A DNA stretch of 64,000 nucleotides from Chamaecrista fasciculata (Eukaryota; Streptophyta; Magnoliopsida; Fabales; Fabaceae): the NCBI GenBank assembly GCA_003254925.1, contig QANZ01036439.1, forward strand, positions 95,148 to 159,147, read 5' to 3'. The notes beneath the pieces are model-generated. The model saw only the letters and a list, made by a program, of their open reading frames with translations, searched no databases and was not told the origin of the DNA. Both the position numbers and the translations under genes were made by a program. Shown here one piece after another: positions 36,173-49,431 of the stretch (its first letter is position 1; every line of letters begins with the position of its first letter).

Positions 36173-38099
36173 CCAAAAACCTTGGAGCAACACAAAAGAG
36201 ACTATAGACAATACAAGATGTGAACTAGTATTTAATAATTGTAGAATATAATTACTATTGTCACATCGCATGGGAAAAATAATTTAGAGACATTTGATCC
36301 TGACATAAACTTGAAACAATCTAAAAATTCATTTTTACAAATAGCTAGACGGTAACTGAGTTCCAGGGCATTTTGAATGGAAAAAGCATATAATATGTTC
36401 TTACAGCTTATGAAAACGTTTCCATATGCTCAAGCAATTCAATCATTGTAACTTAAAACCATGATTTCAAACATCCAAAGGCAAACCGTGAGCTAAATGC
36501 TAATCCATCCCAGCATAGGATGTAACGTTTTAGACCAGTCATAACCAAATATCTCACTTTTTCTAATTTAATCACTTTCAAATCAGCCATAAGTTTCCTG
36601 CTAGGCAAACTTTGCAATCTGATTGTGAAGGTTTCCAATCATCAGTGTTTCAATTTTGAAAGTTGAAATTCAATGTCAAGTCTTTACCAAAGTGCAAATT
36701 TTAAACACTACCCTTACATAACAATTAGAAAAAACAGAAGAAAAGAAAACAGTTGTTACTCTTTCTCAGCCAAGACTTATAAATAGAAATATGAACAAGC
36801 TTCAGCAATAAATACTCACATGTCCTCTCTGATCAGTATTGGGAACAAATACATGGATTGGAGTTCCAGTAGTAACTCCTGCAATGAATAGATTACCTTC
36901 TGATCAATTACATGCATCATATAACTTCCCAATTAAAAATGGTAGGAACTGAGTTTAAACCTTCAGAAACTCCTGAAAATATTTTGCATGTATCAGTCTC
37001 TTTTCTTGGGGTAGTAATTCGGCTCTGACCTGGCCTCCTACAAACAAAAACTTTGCAAAGTTACTCTTCAAATACATGCTGCATTATAAAAAATAAAACA
37101 TAATCTATTACTCAAAACCACCAAATTCCCTTAAGAGTAGCAGTATTAATTAAAAAAAAAAACTTTCAGTGGCAAGTACCTTCTGTCAAGATCCACTTGC
37201 ATGTCAGCTTCAGACAGTGGGAGACGAGGAGGGCATCCATCAATTACGCAACCAACACCCCCTCCATGAGATTCTCCATAAGTCGTAACACGAAAATGGT
37301 TTCCATAGGTACTACCAGCTGCCTGAATCTCTGAAATAAATCACCGGAATGAGAAATTAAAAAAGAGGACCCTCACAAATCTATGTATTTTGAACTCCTA
37401 TATTGCTGGAAAGAGTACTAAATATCTTAAATAATACATCAGAGTTTACATTCAGCAAACCCATAAGTTCTGAAACCTCATTTTCCATGACCGAGGAAAG
37501 AATCATGAGTCATGACAATGAATAGGTTAGTACATCTTGTATAACATATATATGAACCCTTCATTAGTTCTGCTCCCAACATACATTTTCTTAAACGGTT
37601 ACCATAGTCTCCAAAGCATTTATTCAACATTATGCTTAGGTCAGGATAATTTTCAAAAGCCGGGTCTCCAATTACGAACATCTCAAATGGGATATACGCG
37701 AAAGTCACATTCATTTTAATTCTTATAAGTTTAAAAGGAAATCAAATAACAACAGAAATGTCAGTAATAATAACAAAAGCGACAGGAGAAAAAAAAAAGA
37801 ATCAAACCCAAACCAAACCAATTTTCATCTTGTACATAAACTCGCCGACTACCATCTCAAATAACTCTAAGAAGATAGATTCAAGCAAAGAAACTAATAA
37901 TCGAAAACCGAGGACGTAAAAACATGAATCCGAAAACGGAGGGAGAGAGAGAGAGCTCACGGAGACGCTTGGGAATGCGAGGGCGAACTGAGATTTGGAC
38001 AGAGACGGATGACAGATAAGAGAGATCGGAATTGAGAGAAGAGAAAGCGTCGATTTTGGAAGAGGAGAGGAAGGGCTTGGAGGCGATAGAGGACGCCAT
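31254..38099 (-). CDS. CS: Chorismate synthase, plastidial
   Basis: Converts EPSP to chorismate (EC 4.2.3.5, reduced-FMN dependent), the last shikimate step, in plastids. Thirteen exons, all GT-AG: 38099-37961, 37330-37180, 37037-36961, 36878-36820, 36104-36021, 35898-35806, 34968-34888, 33599-33468, 32622-32520, 32396-32302, 32198-32133, 31846-31762, 31399-31254. Total 1311 bp = 436 aa, equal to the usual plant length. Residues 1-47 are Ser-rich ([14 protein letters not shown]) like a transit peptide. Three family signatures are present: [14 protein letters not shown] (about 65-78), [15 protein letters not shown] (174-188) and [15 protein letters not shown] (about 332-346). C-terminus ends ...LEPAEVPF. 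All residues I can check are intact. I chose the ATG at 38099 because an in-frame upstream ATG (38240) would start within the putative promoter/leader and add a Ser-repeat tract. Confidence 0.97.
32655..32792 (-). mobile_element. RTE-type LINE/SINE tail in chorismate synthase intron 8
   Basis: 138-bp insertion with a (TTG)n tail on the - strand and the GGGTCGGCTATAT block. Flanked by the 13-bp direct repeat AAAACTTTAACAA (32642-32654 and 32793-32805). Confidence 0.88.
34120..34210 (-). mobile_element. RTE-type LINE/SINE tail in chorismate synthase intron 7
   Basis: 91-bp 5'-truncated copy of the same tail (GGGGTCGGCTATATGGATC), (TTG)n end, flanked by CAGAAACA (34112-34119 and 34211-34218). 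Confidence 0.85.
36130..36171. repeat. (TAA)n microsatellite in chorismate synthase intron 4
   Basis: About 14 AAT units between exons 4 and 5. It yields spurious poly-Tyr/poly-Ile frames, which are not genes. Confidence 0.95.
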
Positions 38100-38260
38100 T
38101 AGATTACAGTCAACTAAGGTACAAAATGAGAAGGAAGAAGAAGAAGATGAAGAAGAAGAAGAAGAAGAAGGAAGAGAAAGTAGAAGAGGGAAAATAACGT
38201 TTGGTTGTTGAGAGAGAGAGAGAGAGAGGTTGAGGGACAAAATGTGTAATTATATAAAAC
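38100..38260 (-). promoter_or_regulatory. Chorismate synthase leader and core promoter
   Basis: A - strand TATATAA box at about 38250-38257 stands about 30 bp before a pyrimidine-rich leader. The leader holds (CT)n at 38211-38228 and a (TTC)n tract at 38137-38170 before the ATG. The TATA/leader spacing is as expected; the start site itself is inferred. Confidence 0.6.
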
Positions 38261-38349
38261 CCACTTCTCACTTACCTACCCCCTTTGCCTCTCTGGTGTC
38301 AATTTGCAGACAAAAAAGTCTGCCCCTCAATTTTGAAAGCATTTAATTT

Positions 38350-39041
38350 GGGTCAAACTACAAATTTGGTCTTATATTTTTCCTAAGTTTTCAATTTGGT
38401 CTTATATTTTATCATATCTTTGGGTCAGGTCCCAATTTGGTCTATTTTTTTTTGAGTAAACTACTAAATTGGTCCCTGGATTATTGGCTCGTTGACAGAT
38501 TGGTCCCCGAATTTAGGAAATTAACAAATAAGTCCCTAAATTTTTCTAACGAGTCAAATAGGTCCCTGAATTTTTTTAACATTTGTCAAATAGGTCTTTC
38601 TGTGCATGTTATTTGGGGACCTATTTGACTAACGTTAGAAAAATTCGGGGACCTATTTGTCAATTTCATAAATTCGGGGACCAATCTGTCAGCGAGCCAA
38701 TAATTCAGGGACCAATTTGGTAGTTTACTCATTTTTTTTATCTCATGTCTTTGAGTTGTTCAAAAAAAAATCTCATGTCTTTGAGTCAATTGCAAAATTG
38801 GTCTTATATCTTGGGTCAGGTGCAGAAGTTGTCTTATATCTTTGCAAAAGGGTCAAGTGGTCAACTAATAGTTGATCTTTTTGTAAAGATATGAGACTAA
38901 TTATACAACCTGATCAAAAGATAAATGACCAGAAATAATATGAGACCAAATTGAGACCTTTTGCAAAGACATGGGACAAAAAAATATGACTAAATAGGGA
39001 ACTGAACAAAAAAAAAATAATACCAAATTTACACTGTCACC
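38350..39041. mobile_element. Mutator-type MITE upstream of chorismate synthase, interrupted by another
   Basis: Ends GGGTCAAACTACAAATTTGG and (complement) GGTGACAGTGTAAATTTGG; 8-bp flanking repeat TTTAATTT (38342-38349 and 39042-39049). Internal TTGGTCTTATATCTTTG phrases occur on both strands. Contains the nested element 38453-38731. Lies about 90 bp upstream of the chorismate synthase TATA box. Confidence 0.8.
38453..38731. mobile_element. Nested Mutator-type MITE
   Basis: 279 bp, nearly all inverted repeat: ends TGAGTAAACTACTAAATTGG and its complement. Flanked by A/T-only repeats (ATTTTTTTT / TTTTTTTTA), so the target duplication is consistent with, but not diagnostic of, 9 bp. Same family as the fragment at 28090. 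Confidence 0.8.
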
Positions 39042-40517
39042 TTTAATTTAATTTCTAAATTCTGAATTATATCATAGATGATAGAAATTAACTTTTCAAT
39101 ATTTTATTTTTTATGTTTCATAAATTGTTAAATGAGTTGTGTGAGAATAAAAAACATTAGATCCAAGCCGATTAATAGACTGTACTTGCATTTTATTTGG
39201 TTACCCATTTGATATTTGAGATTTTGTCCAAATTATTCCGAACTCTATTCATATTCTGTATTTAATTATGGTAGGAGAATCTCTCAAAGACAATAACTTG
39301 ATATTTGAGATTTCACTTTGATCCTAAATCATTGTAGTCACTTGCTACTTGAACAACTAACTACGTTGCAATTACATTGATCCTAAACTTTAAAACAAAA
39401 AAACGTTTGCCAAAAGTTGTATCATAAACTGCCCATTTGTACCTTGTATTATCTACTTTTAAAAAATATCTATTTAATTCCGTCCACTTCTTACTCTATA
39501 ATACTTTTGACACCAAAGAACACATCTTGCATTTTGCTTGTGTTAAAATATGTACACATTTTATATCTAAAATAAATACCACTCTCTCTCCACAATGAAT
39601 AATGAACCCAAATCTCAATTGAATCAAGTACTTGCAAAACCCACAGAATTTAGTGAAGAAATGAGCATGTGCACAATATAAGCATGTGAATCTGTTCATA
39701 CTATTTTTTTCGTGTAGTGAATCCATGAATTATGAATATATTTTAGGCTCAATTAGGTGTACACTTTCTTTTGTTTCTGAAATATATTGAAACTAGTAAG
39801 ATTTTTAGATATAAAATGTGTACATATTTTAACATACATATAGTTATTACACAATTTTAAACATAAAATAATTGAGATTTTGTTACCCATTAATTGTATC
39901 GCGTGCACCAAATCCTCAAAAGCAAACAATCGTTGGTACACCAAACAAGATAGGAGCCGCTATCGTTTCACCTACCCACCCACGAAATGGAAGAGTAGAA
40001 CCGTACAAAACTGAATTTGGTCAAAAAATAAAGGCCAAAACCTCAAATTAGTCCCTTATGTATGGGATAAATTTCCAATTGATCATTTATATTTCATTTG
40101 TTACATATTGGTCCTACATATTTTTATAATTTCTCAAATTGGTCTAAACAATACTAAATATGGTCACATCTCTCTTATTTCAGAGTTTGGTGTATTGAAA
40201 TTTGAATTTATCTGCATTAAATAATTGTAGTTGGGTGTATCACAACACAACTAAGCATGTGAGAATGCTAGTCTCCGAAAAATAACATAAAATCCTTTTT
40301 TCTAATCTAGAAAATGAAATTCTCCTGCTTGATCAGAAGAAATTCAATTACAATCATATCGCCAAAGCAATCAAACCTATATGATGTATCCTTTTCAATG
40401 CATTTCGTGAGAACATAAAACCCTTCAATGGGTGAAAAAAGAATTGAAACACACTATTTTAAATTTGCCTAAAAAGCTAACAAAGCTATATAATCTGAAT
40501 TAATCAGTTAATAATAT
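39042..40517. other. Intergenic DNA between chorismate synthase and ADC synthase
   Basis: About 1.5 kb. Contains a roughly 30-bp inverted repeat (39543-39572 and 39804-39833, core AAATATGTACACATTTTATA) and, at 40020-40145, the end of the dispersed GGCCAAA...GTCCCTTATGTATG repeat that recurs at 63.6 kb. The last ~100 bases are the probable 3' UTR of the ADC synthase gene. No gene. Confidence 0.55.
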
Positions 40518-43500
40518 CTAATCAAAATGCATCAAAGCTTTTGCTGGAGCCTGTGTTTTCAAGATCATCTCCTCATACTCATCTTCAGGATTTGACAGAG
40601 CAACAATAGCCCCTCCAGCTCCAATTGAAGCTTCCTCCTCATAAATAATGACTGTTCTTATAACTATATTTAGATCAAATGTCTGATCATATGAAAAATA
40701 TCCAATGCAACCTGAATATATACCTCGGGAACAACTTTCCAGAGAATCCAGAAGTTCCATTGATCTCAACTTTGGTGCACCCGTCATTGAGCCACCGGGA
40801 AACGCAGCTTTGACACAGTCCACAACACTGACATCTGACAGCTTCTTCCCCCGGATTGTACTCACCATGGTATGAACTGTTGCATATGATTCCACGTCCA
40901 TGAGCTTGGGCACATGAACAGACCCAGGATCACAGACACGACCAAGGTCATTCCTTAGAAGGTCAACAATCATCAGATTTTCAGCCTGGTCTTTTTCACT
41001 AGAAAGAGAGATAAGGAGCATGTCAGTTCAGAAAAGATTCAAGTTCACCTAACTATTATCAAAAGTTCTGGATTAGTATACGAGAGCTGTGTTTGGCATG
41101 CAGGCTTTAGATATCTAAACTCTTGGATAAGTCAAACCTATGAGAATTTAAGATGCTTAGAATTCCTGGTTACCTTCACTCGCCAAAAGTAATAAATTTA
41201 TTTCGTACACAAGATTCTGTGTGTAACCATAAGTGGTTAGTACACATTTAGATGAAACTTCTAATGTCCTCATTACCCTGAGTAACCAACATATGTGGGA
41301 ACTAAAATAGTATGTACCAAACTGCCTCCTAAGGGAGTCGAGTCACAAACTCTAATCTAAAGTTTGTAAATTGTGGTTGAAAAGGCAACAAATAAATTAA
41401 GAAATGCCAAGAAAAGAGATAGTAGTCACCTCAACTGTAATTTTAATTTGAGTTGTTTATCATCCTCTTCAGTAGCACCTCGACCTATGGTACCCTTTAT
41501 GGGTTTAGCTTCCAGCATACCATTCCTATCCAACTTGAGGAACCTCTCAGGAGAAGAACAGCAAATACATAGCTCTTCCTTTGAAAAATTAAGCCAAGCA
41601 GCATAAGGTGCTGGATTCCTTTCTCTCAAATGTAGGTAAAATCCCAAAGGGTCTAATTGCTTGATATTTTTTCTTATCTGCGTTGTAAGGCACAACTCAT
41701 AGCTTTCCCCATCTTTAATGTATCTTAGACAGTTCTTAACATCCTCGATGTACTGCTCTTTAGATTTTTCAGCTTCAAAAGCATCCATATGTGAGGAAAA
41801 AGTAGAAGAACGTGATTCTGGCTTGTCCGGTTCTCTAGTGGCCAAGTTTTTTAAATTTATAAGCTTCAACTCTGTGTCATCCAACCACGATGTCATACTC
41901 TGTCTTCCTTCTTGTATAGACAATATGTAAACATCATCATTTAGGTGGTCAATAGCTACGATATTATCAGCAAAGAAAAAACACGCGTCTGGAGTTTTAG
42001 ATTTGTGACGGTTCGATGTGACACCACATTCAAGTTTGAGGTCATACCTGCATTAGAAGAAATCAACCATTAGTGTAATGTTTATTAGAGGCCATCTAAT
42101 TATCTAATGACAGTATCAGTAAACTAAATCTGCTACAAAAGAAGGTTGTGTTGGGTTCAATAGCCAACAAATATAGCAGATAGTGATGGTTATTTTAAAT
42201 AAGTAAAATAAAAAAGTGAGGGAAGGAGGAGTATTGCCAGTGAAGAAGACAGTAACAATTAGCAAAACTTGATTTGCCACCTACCCGATGTAACCAATAT
42301 ATCCACCATGAAAGTCAAATGGCAAACCTTCATAATCTTTTTCATCATAACAAAATGATTGAAGCTCCTGCAAAATGTCAAGTATACATGAGAGAGTAGT
42401 AAAATTGAGAAAATAGTTTACAAATTTTGATCAAGCTTGTTAGAAAAATGGATAGAACAATCATCACAGGAAAGATACACGCTTTTAGAAACTCAATGAC
42501 AGACAAACTGAGAAAGACATAGTTGATAAAGGTTAGATGGGCTGGAACTATGACGTTTCTGATATCTTAATGCTGTCTATCTCTATTTGAACCCAGGTGG
42601 AAAGGTTGTCACCTCATCTTGCATGTTAAGAGATTTCTGAGATATGATGTTGCATGAGATTATTTGTTAATGGACATATTGCTAGTTACTTTACGAAGTT
42701 AGCTAATAATAACTAGCTGTTGTAATTACCTGATTAGATTACCCTTAGAAGTAGTATAAGGTTAGGAGAATAATTGATGTGTCAATGAGAATAACAGTTC
42801 GGGAGAAACAGAAAGGGCTATCAGTTTTGTCTGGCTTTGTATCAGATGATAATGATGGGCATGTATGAAATCTCCTGATGATGTTTGTAAGAGAGCAAAA
42901 CAGGAACCACACACCACCAGTGTGATAAAGGTGCTAACATCAGGAGGTATACCCTGGAATGACATATGTATCATGCAAGAATGAAGCATAAGAAAGTTCA
43001 AACAATTTCAGCATATACCTTGTTCAGAAAATCAAAAAAACCTTCTTCCAAAAACATGCTTTTGGTAGAACCTTGACTATCTTCAATTGACATATAGCCT
43101 CCAGGCCCTCCGCCTTTTAAACTCCCATTGCTGAAAAAGGAATATGATAATTGTCACTTCGATGTAGATACAGAATTTGAAGATGCTCAATTACCACAAC
43201 TTAAATAAGAAAGGAAAACAAAAAACTAAAATACGGCAAATATAAAAGATTGATGAAGAGTAGGCAAATAATCAGAAAAGAATATAATTTAAAATTTTAC
43301 AAGATTATTTTCAAACCTTTGATCAGACAATCTGAAAGTTAATTGCTTCCAAAGGGCTCCACCCTTAGCCCCCATAAACGAAAAGCGTGCCCTTCCCTAA
43401 GAAAGTAAATGGTCATAAACCTTAAGGAAGAAAATAAACTATATTAAGTCAAAGGAGGCATGGAATCATAAAATACCTTTTCTGTGGAGGAACTATCCAA

Positions 43501-46500
43501 CCAAAAGGTGTTTTCTGCTTTATGATGTCCAAACAATCCACAAAATATACTTTTTGCTCCACCAACTTGACCAGCCAAGTGATCAAATTTCCTCCATTTC
43601 AACTTCAGCCATTTATGAGCAGTGCTTGCATGATAACCATTAACCATATTATGCATCTCAGATGGATCGGCCTCAATGGTATCCTGCTCTAATTTTCCAT
43701 CTTTGGAAGCCACTGTGTTTTGTTGACTCCCCACATTATTTTCTGAAGTTACACTGCCGCAAACTTCTCTACCCAGTTGACTAGCACAGAGAAAGTTTAC
43801 TGCTCGGGGTAAATTACAATGAACATGCATAAATCAAAGGCCAAAACAAATAAAGAGAACACTTATGGAGCCCATATGAAACCATCCAAGGCTAAATGAC
43901 AGATGGGCCTGAAGTAATTCAAACATATAAAAGAAGAGGGAAAGAGAGGAAGGAGGGCTGCAACCAATGGACTTGGGCCTACAGCAGAAAAAAGACAAAA
44001 GTTTGAGAGGAGAGGTAAGAAAAATGCAGAGTTAGACACAGAGTGAGGGGCAGGGAATATCAACCTGTGTGACAGTTGAGGTCATGGGGGTGGGGCCTTG
44101 TGTTGGCCGTGTAGGTATTTATATGCTGTTTCTACGATGTGGAGGGGCAAGGAAAATTCAAGACATAGGGTGGGAGAGCACTGGCCTCTTGAAAGTTGAT
44201 AGGGAGTTAAGTAGTATGGGATGCCTAAACCCCAATTTATAGATATCCAAGTGACCTTGGAGAACCCTCCCGCAAAAGCTAGCTATTGAAGAGGAAGAAC
44301 CAAGATACTTAAGAACCCCACCGAGCATCCCATTCTACTCAATGCGGGACTTAGACATCCCATACTACCTAAGTCCCTATCAAAAGCCATGTTACTTTGT
44401 GTTTTCTCTTTGGTTTTTTGTAACTATGTTTCGTTCCCTCTGAGTCAAACCTGTCTCACTGTAGAAGACAGGACTTTTTTTTTTATAATAAGATAGGACT
44501 TATACCTTGTTTTGTGTTATTAATACCATAATATCAAAGGGCTATATCCATGAAAAATTAAACATTCAACTCCAACTTAGGAGATCTAAATCTCTAGTTG
44601 ACCTCAATTAATGCAGGCATGCAACTTACATCTGCATCAGACCAAACTTCCCATTTCTTCCAATAAAAATGATATATTATCTAGAAAAGTATACAGAGAA
44701 AGGTGACCAACTGAATTGTAAAGGTAATCATATATCAGAGAAACTATGTTTAATATAAACCAATCTGACAAGCACATATGAACAGACAGTGTATTTGAAT
44801 TTATGAAGTTCTTCAGGTTACCAGCAGAATGAGCATATTTTCTCCTGTTGTATGATGACCCAAATCTCAGCCAATAATCATATGTAATTTCTCTAAAATT
44901 CTTGAATATTTGTGTTCCATGGCAGGTGGCAATACTCTCTGGATGAAACTGACAGTCAAAATTGCTGAGTCAAACACAGTTGAAAAAAATAAAAATAAAT
45001 ATTAATCGTACAATACTGAGACTACAGAATGATCATTTTTGTACACCTCATACTACCTGCAAACCATAGTGTGGTCTTGTAGAATGTTTGATGCCCATAA
45101 GAACTCTTCCGCTTCCTGTTTGGTTGTGATAACTGGAAACTTCTGAACTTTTGTTTTCTACTTCAGCTAAAACAGGATCAGCAAATATGCTTTTCTTTGT
45201 CTGGACTTCACAAACATTGGTCTCCTTGGACTCGTTACACCCATGAAAAGGCAGTGTACTGATGGAAGATGTCCATGCTATGGGAATGAGCTCTTCTGGA
45301 AGTGATTCAGGATCTATAACCAGTGAATGATATCGAACCACCTACAAATATGAACAAACAAATATTAGGACTGGTGATCATGTGTCTGAATTCTGAAAGC
45401 TCCTTGTTAATTTACACAATGAAAGAACAACTACTCTGCTGCAAAGGAGCAACTTGCATGTGTGCATAAACTATCACTCAAATGAAGTATTATGGCATTG
45501 ATCAATTTTAATCTTTTCTGTAGTTATCTAAAACATTTCTACTTGCGCAGGCACTTTGCTGATGTCCAAAACACCCTTCAGTGCACTTTTTTTAGTTTGA
45601 TAAAAGAAGAATACAGGACCAGAGTATTGGGAATACTCCCACAAACAAAGGAAACAGGGAATACATATCTGATAAACAAACTATGAAAGAGAACCAAAAA
45701 TAGGGGNCCGAAGGTAGTAGACTATTAGACTCATTCTTTTTCAAATATAAATTGGTAAAATGCTTAAATTCTTAGCCAGAAAAAAAAAACAGACCTTAAA
45801 TCCTGAATTTCTGCCAGAAGGAATATTATGAAAAAGATGGGAACCATTATGCTCCACTTCACTGTACAGCAGAAAAAAAATAGTTATTAAGAGAGAGTTA
45901 AGGATATATGAGTATAAGACCTTTATAGTAAACTAGTAGGCTTCACATATACTTAAAGTACACTACAAATTATATTAAATTTCAGAAATATAAAGTAAAT
46001 TATTAAAATAATAAAAAATATAGTGGGAGAATTCTTTTTGCTGTATATTAAAACGATGAAAAGAAGTTGTGGGAAGTTCTTTTGACTTTCCTTAAATTTT
46101 CCCCTCCATATATTTTATCTTACAAATATATGGTTTTAGGAGACTAACAACTAGAACCCAAAGTCATATATAACAATATATATTATTGAATGACATTTGT
46201 AAGTAAGCTGCTGATCTACCTGATGATTATTACAGTTACAAAAAGAACATTGAAAAACAAAATGAACAAATTTTTAAAATCTTCAACCATACCTTAAACG
46301 CCCATGGATTGGTTCTGATGCGTGGACAACTTTAGCTCCATGCACTAAACCTAGAGCCTATTAGATCATAAACTATGATCAGAAATTGAAGGTAAAGAAC
46401 AATCATAAATGGCAAAAGTTTGAAGTCTAATACTCGAGTTCATCTAAATTCATTACCAACATTAATAAAACAAGGATTTAACATAACATTATACTTAATA

Positions 46501-48040
46501 TTATTATTATACAAGATGTCAAATCAGAATAAAGTTATAGGAGGCCGAGGTGAATAATTTCAAGGTCAACCTTGATTTCCTTCTCCAGTGAGTTACATTT
46601 CAAGGAGTCCCAAAGAAAGCTCGATGACTATGTTAATTTATACGAGATCATTGGCATCAATGTACAATGCCTTGTACATGGCACAAGCATTAATGAGAGA
46701 ACTCACTGCTTTATTAATTGTACAAATCAAATCAGAAGGCCTTCACTGTTAGGCCAAGTAAACTCCAAAAATATCTTTTCAGTTTACTAATATATAATCA
46801 AAGCTTTATAAACAAGCCTCGAAATGGGGAAAACCCTAGTACAGAGGGTATATACAGTAAAGGCCTCAACAGGAAGGGAGAAGAAATGAGATGGAAACAG
46901 AGAAATTTTTAAAAAAAAAAAAAAAGACAAGCTAATAAATAAGTAGATGTTAAATAATTAGGGAAAAAACTAGCAAATTTATGCAACAGTGACAATCGTT
47001 AATATCTAGGTGAAGGAAAGAGAGGATAAAATCTGACGTGTTGTAGTCAGATAGGTTAAGAGAGAAAGACAAACTACTTGCAGAAAGGAAAAGTAAATAC
47101 CTGGTGTCCTAGGCAAACACCAAGAATAGGGATATCCCAGCATCTGAGCAACAATTCAAGACAAATACCTGCATTATTCAAAACCATATTCAGAGTTATT
47201 AAACATTAAAAAAAACAACAACAAAAAAAACTACATGCCCCCATAAAATGAGACAAAGATCAGTTAACAATATTAACTAGATACAATTTTCTTTGATGAA
47301 ATATTCAGTGGATATTGAACTATAGAAGTATTTAGAAGTTATTACTTCACAATATTAAGTTCTAAAAATATATCAGGTATTTTTCAAAATAGATACAGGC
47401 ACAGTTACACTTACAATCCTTGTAGTTAAAGGGTGTTTGACTTACTCCCCTGTGAAATTTTTAAACTTATATTCCATTCCAAGTGCCATTAGAAACTGGG
47501 TGAAAAAAATAAGTCCATTACTATGTCAGTCCAACAAGAAACAACAAACCCTTTTCAATCAACACTAAGGATCTTTAGATAAATTACATGTTCAAATATC
47601 ATAATTGTTAAGTATGATGATCAAACATCAAAACTTCTTGAAATCTAAATGTCTCATCATAAGATATCTTCAGAGTTGCATTGAGAGAAGTTAAATGATG
47701 TTAGAGCTTATGTCTGGTAGTAAGGTACAATAGAAGAGGTACTCGTGTAACAATTACATAAGATTTTCTGTTAGCGGAGTTGTTTTTATCCTGCTTCTTG
47801 AGACAGGCATAAACTTGTACCTATATTTCACAGGAGGTGTGAATGAAATTCCTTTAAACCACAAATGGTGTACATACAGGTCTGCCATAAAGACTTAATT
47901 AAAACAAAAATTATGATCACTCGTAACAAAGTATCACAAGTCATAAGCAACAACATATTTTTCTCCTGCAACTAATGCAGCAGTAATTAAAGGTAGCCAC
48001 AGTCCTACCACTCGCCCCCCCCCCCCCCCCCNNNNNNNNN

Positions 48041-48072
<32 letters not shown>

Positions 48073-49431
48073 CAATGAAAAAAAGGGAGAAAGAAGCTTC
48101 TTAATTTGATAATTTGTTGTAGATAGTGTGCAGAGAAGTAGAGTTTTGTTTGTTTCTGAATCTAGAGTTGTCTTTAGTATTACTCTAAAAATGTCAGTCA
48201 TCAAGGGAATCTACTGATTCTCACCTATATCTTCTGGGCATGCTGGAGAGCCAGGTCCAGGTGATATGACAATGTTATCAAATGCATTTTCCTCGTACAA
48301 GTAATGGCAAAGTTCTTCCCATGTCCACTCATCATTTCGGATCACCACAGGAGGAACTGGTACAATAAAATATCAAAAAGCAGCTGTTAGGATGGTCATC
48401 AATTCATTACACTAACTACTTGAGCCCTTTCAGGCTTCATCATAGTTCATACAGCATCTTGTAATAAACTTTACGCTGCTCAAAGCAGAATTTTACATTT
48501 AGAAAATGCCTTCATTTTGATTTCTTATAATCAAGTCCATTATCTTCATTAAAAAAAGGGAAACAAAAAAGAAATTCTAAATATACATAGAAAAAATATT
48601 TTGGAACAATTTTTTACAATCCATATTTGAAATAATTGTGGTAAAAATTAGATATCATTTTTTGACAATACCTCTTAGATGAAGCCCACAATGATTGGAT
48701 GAAGAGAAAACCAAGCAAATCATAGAGCTATGAACAGAGATGCTAATGGGAAGGGGATGGACGACTCTACATAAATAGTATAATGAATACAAACATTTAT
48801 TGGACATTATCTCGATAATACACAACTCAAACAAGCCATTAATGTAATTGTCAAAAGCCCCAAATAAGTTTTTTTTTTTTTTTTGAAAAAAATAATCATA
48901 GTTACGATACAAATAAGTTGTAATCATCAAACAACTTGAACTATGATTTACAAGTCAAGTTTTGGCAAGTATTTATACTAAATTAATTTTCACAAAACGT
49001 TATATTATTCGTCAATACGGATAGAAAAAGACAATATTATAGAGAATCTTGGCCATGGACGATTTAGACATTCATAACTTGCAACTCTAGAGAGACAACA
49101 TACCTCCATTAACAACAGATAATTCCTGGTATATATTGTATGTGTAACTGTCATAGTTGTCAATCAACAATGTCCTTAGAAAATGTGCCTTCTTTATGGG
49201 CATCTGTAGGCGTTCATTATTTTTAAATGAGTCTTCCAAATGGCTTGGTATCACTTGACCAGAGACAGTCATCTTTCTTGGATCATTACTTACTACTTGC
49301 ACATTATTTTTCTTGAAACAAGAGACTCTTCCTGGCGATCTGGACAAAAGAAAATTAACATATGTGTATTGTGCGCCTTCATTTGTATTATAGAGGAGCC
49401 CATAAGGTGATGAACTCAAAAAGATGTTCAT
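40518..49431 (-). CDS. ADCS: Aminodeoxychorismate (p-aminobenzoate) synthase, bifunctional, plastidial
   Basis: Makes 4-amino-4-deoxychorismate from chorismate and glutamine, the committed step to p-aminobenzoate and folate (EC 2.6.1.85). Thirteen coding exons, all GT-AG: 49431-49104, 48356-48225, 47168-47101, 46357-46293, 45861-45795, 45341-45057, 44948-44822, 43799-43477, 43396-43317, 43130-43019, 42367-42285, 42047-41430, 40998-40518. Sum 2769 bp = 922 aa, as in plants. Residues 1-86: transit-like. 87-360: class I glutamine amidotransferase ([15 protein letters not shown]; nucleophile Cys172 in GVCLGHQ; His317 and Glu319 in FHPES). C-terminal half: chorismate-binding PabB domain with PIKGT (739-743). 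Lys741 marks ADC synthase; anthranilate synthases have Ala there. [11 protein letters not shown] lies at 829-839. No defect seen. The closest neighbour is chorismate synthase on the same strand, 2.4 kb downstream. Confidence 0.97.
48015..48069. repeat. Poly-C tract with 9 N in ADC synthase intron 2
   Basis: A C homopolymer of about 46 bases interrupted by NNNNNNNNN (48032-48040). Such a G/C homopolymer is out of keeping with the AT-rich intron. It may be a real G-quadruplex-prone tract or a sequencing artefact. Confidence 0.9.

Noticed and set aside
35955..36271. Poly-Tyr and poly-Ile frames in chorismate synthase intron 4
   Set aside because: They come from the (TAA)n microsatellite; the real exon here is 36021-36104.
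38100..38240. Upstream in-frame ATG (38240) as start of chorismate synthase
   Set aside because: It would lie at the promoter/leader border and add a Ser-repeat from the TTC tract; the ATG at 38099 gives the normal plant length and a typical transit peptide.
40518..49431. Anthranilate synthase instead of ADC synthase
   Set aside because: The amidotransferase and synthase are fused in one long protein and the active-site motif is PIKGT, not PIAGT.
31254..49431. Plant biosynthetic gene cluster
   Set aside because: Only two genes of primary metabolism are linked; no tailoring enzymes are present, so the stronger cluster claim is not supported.
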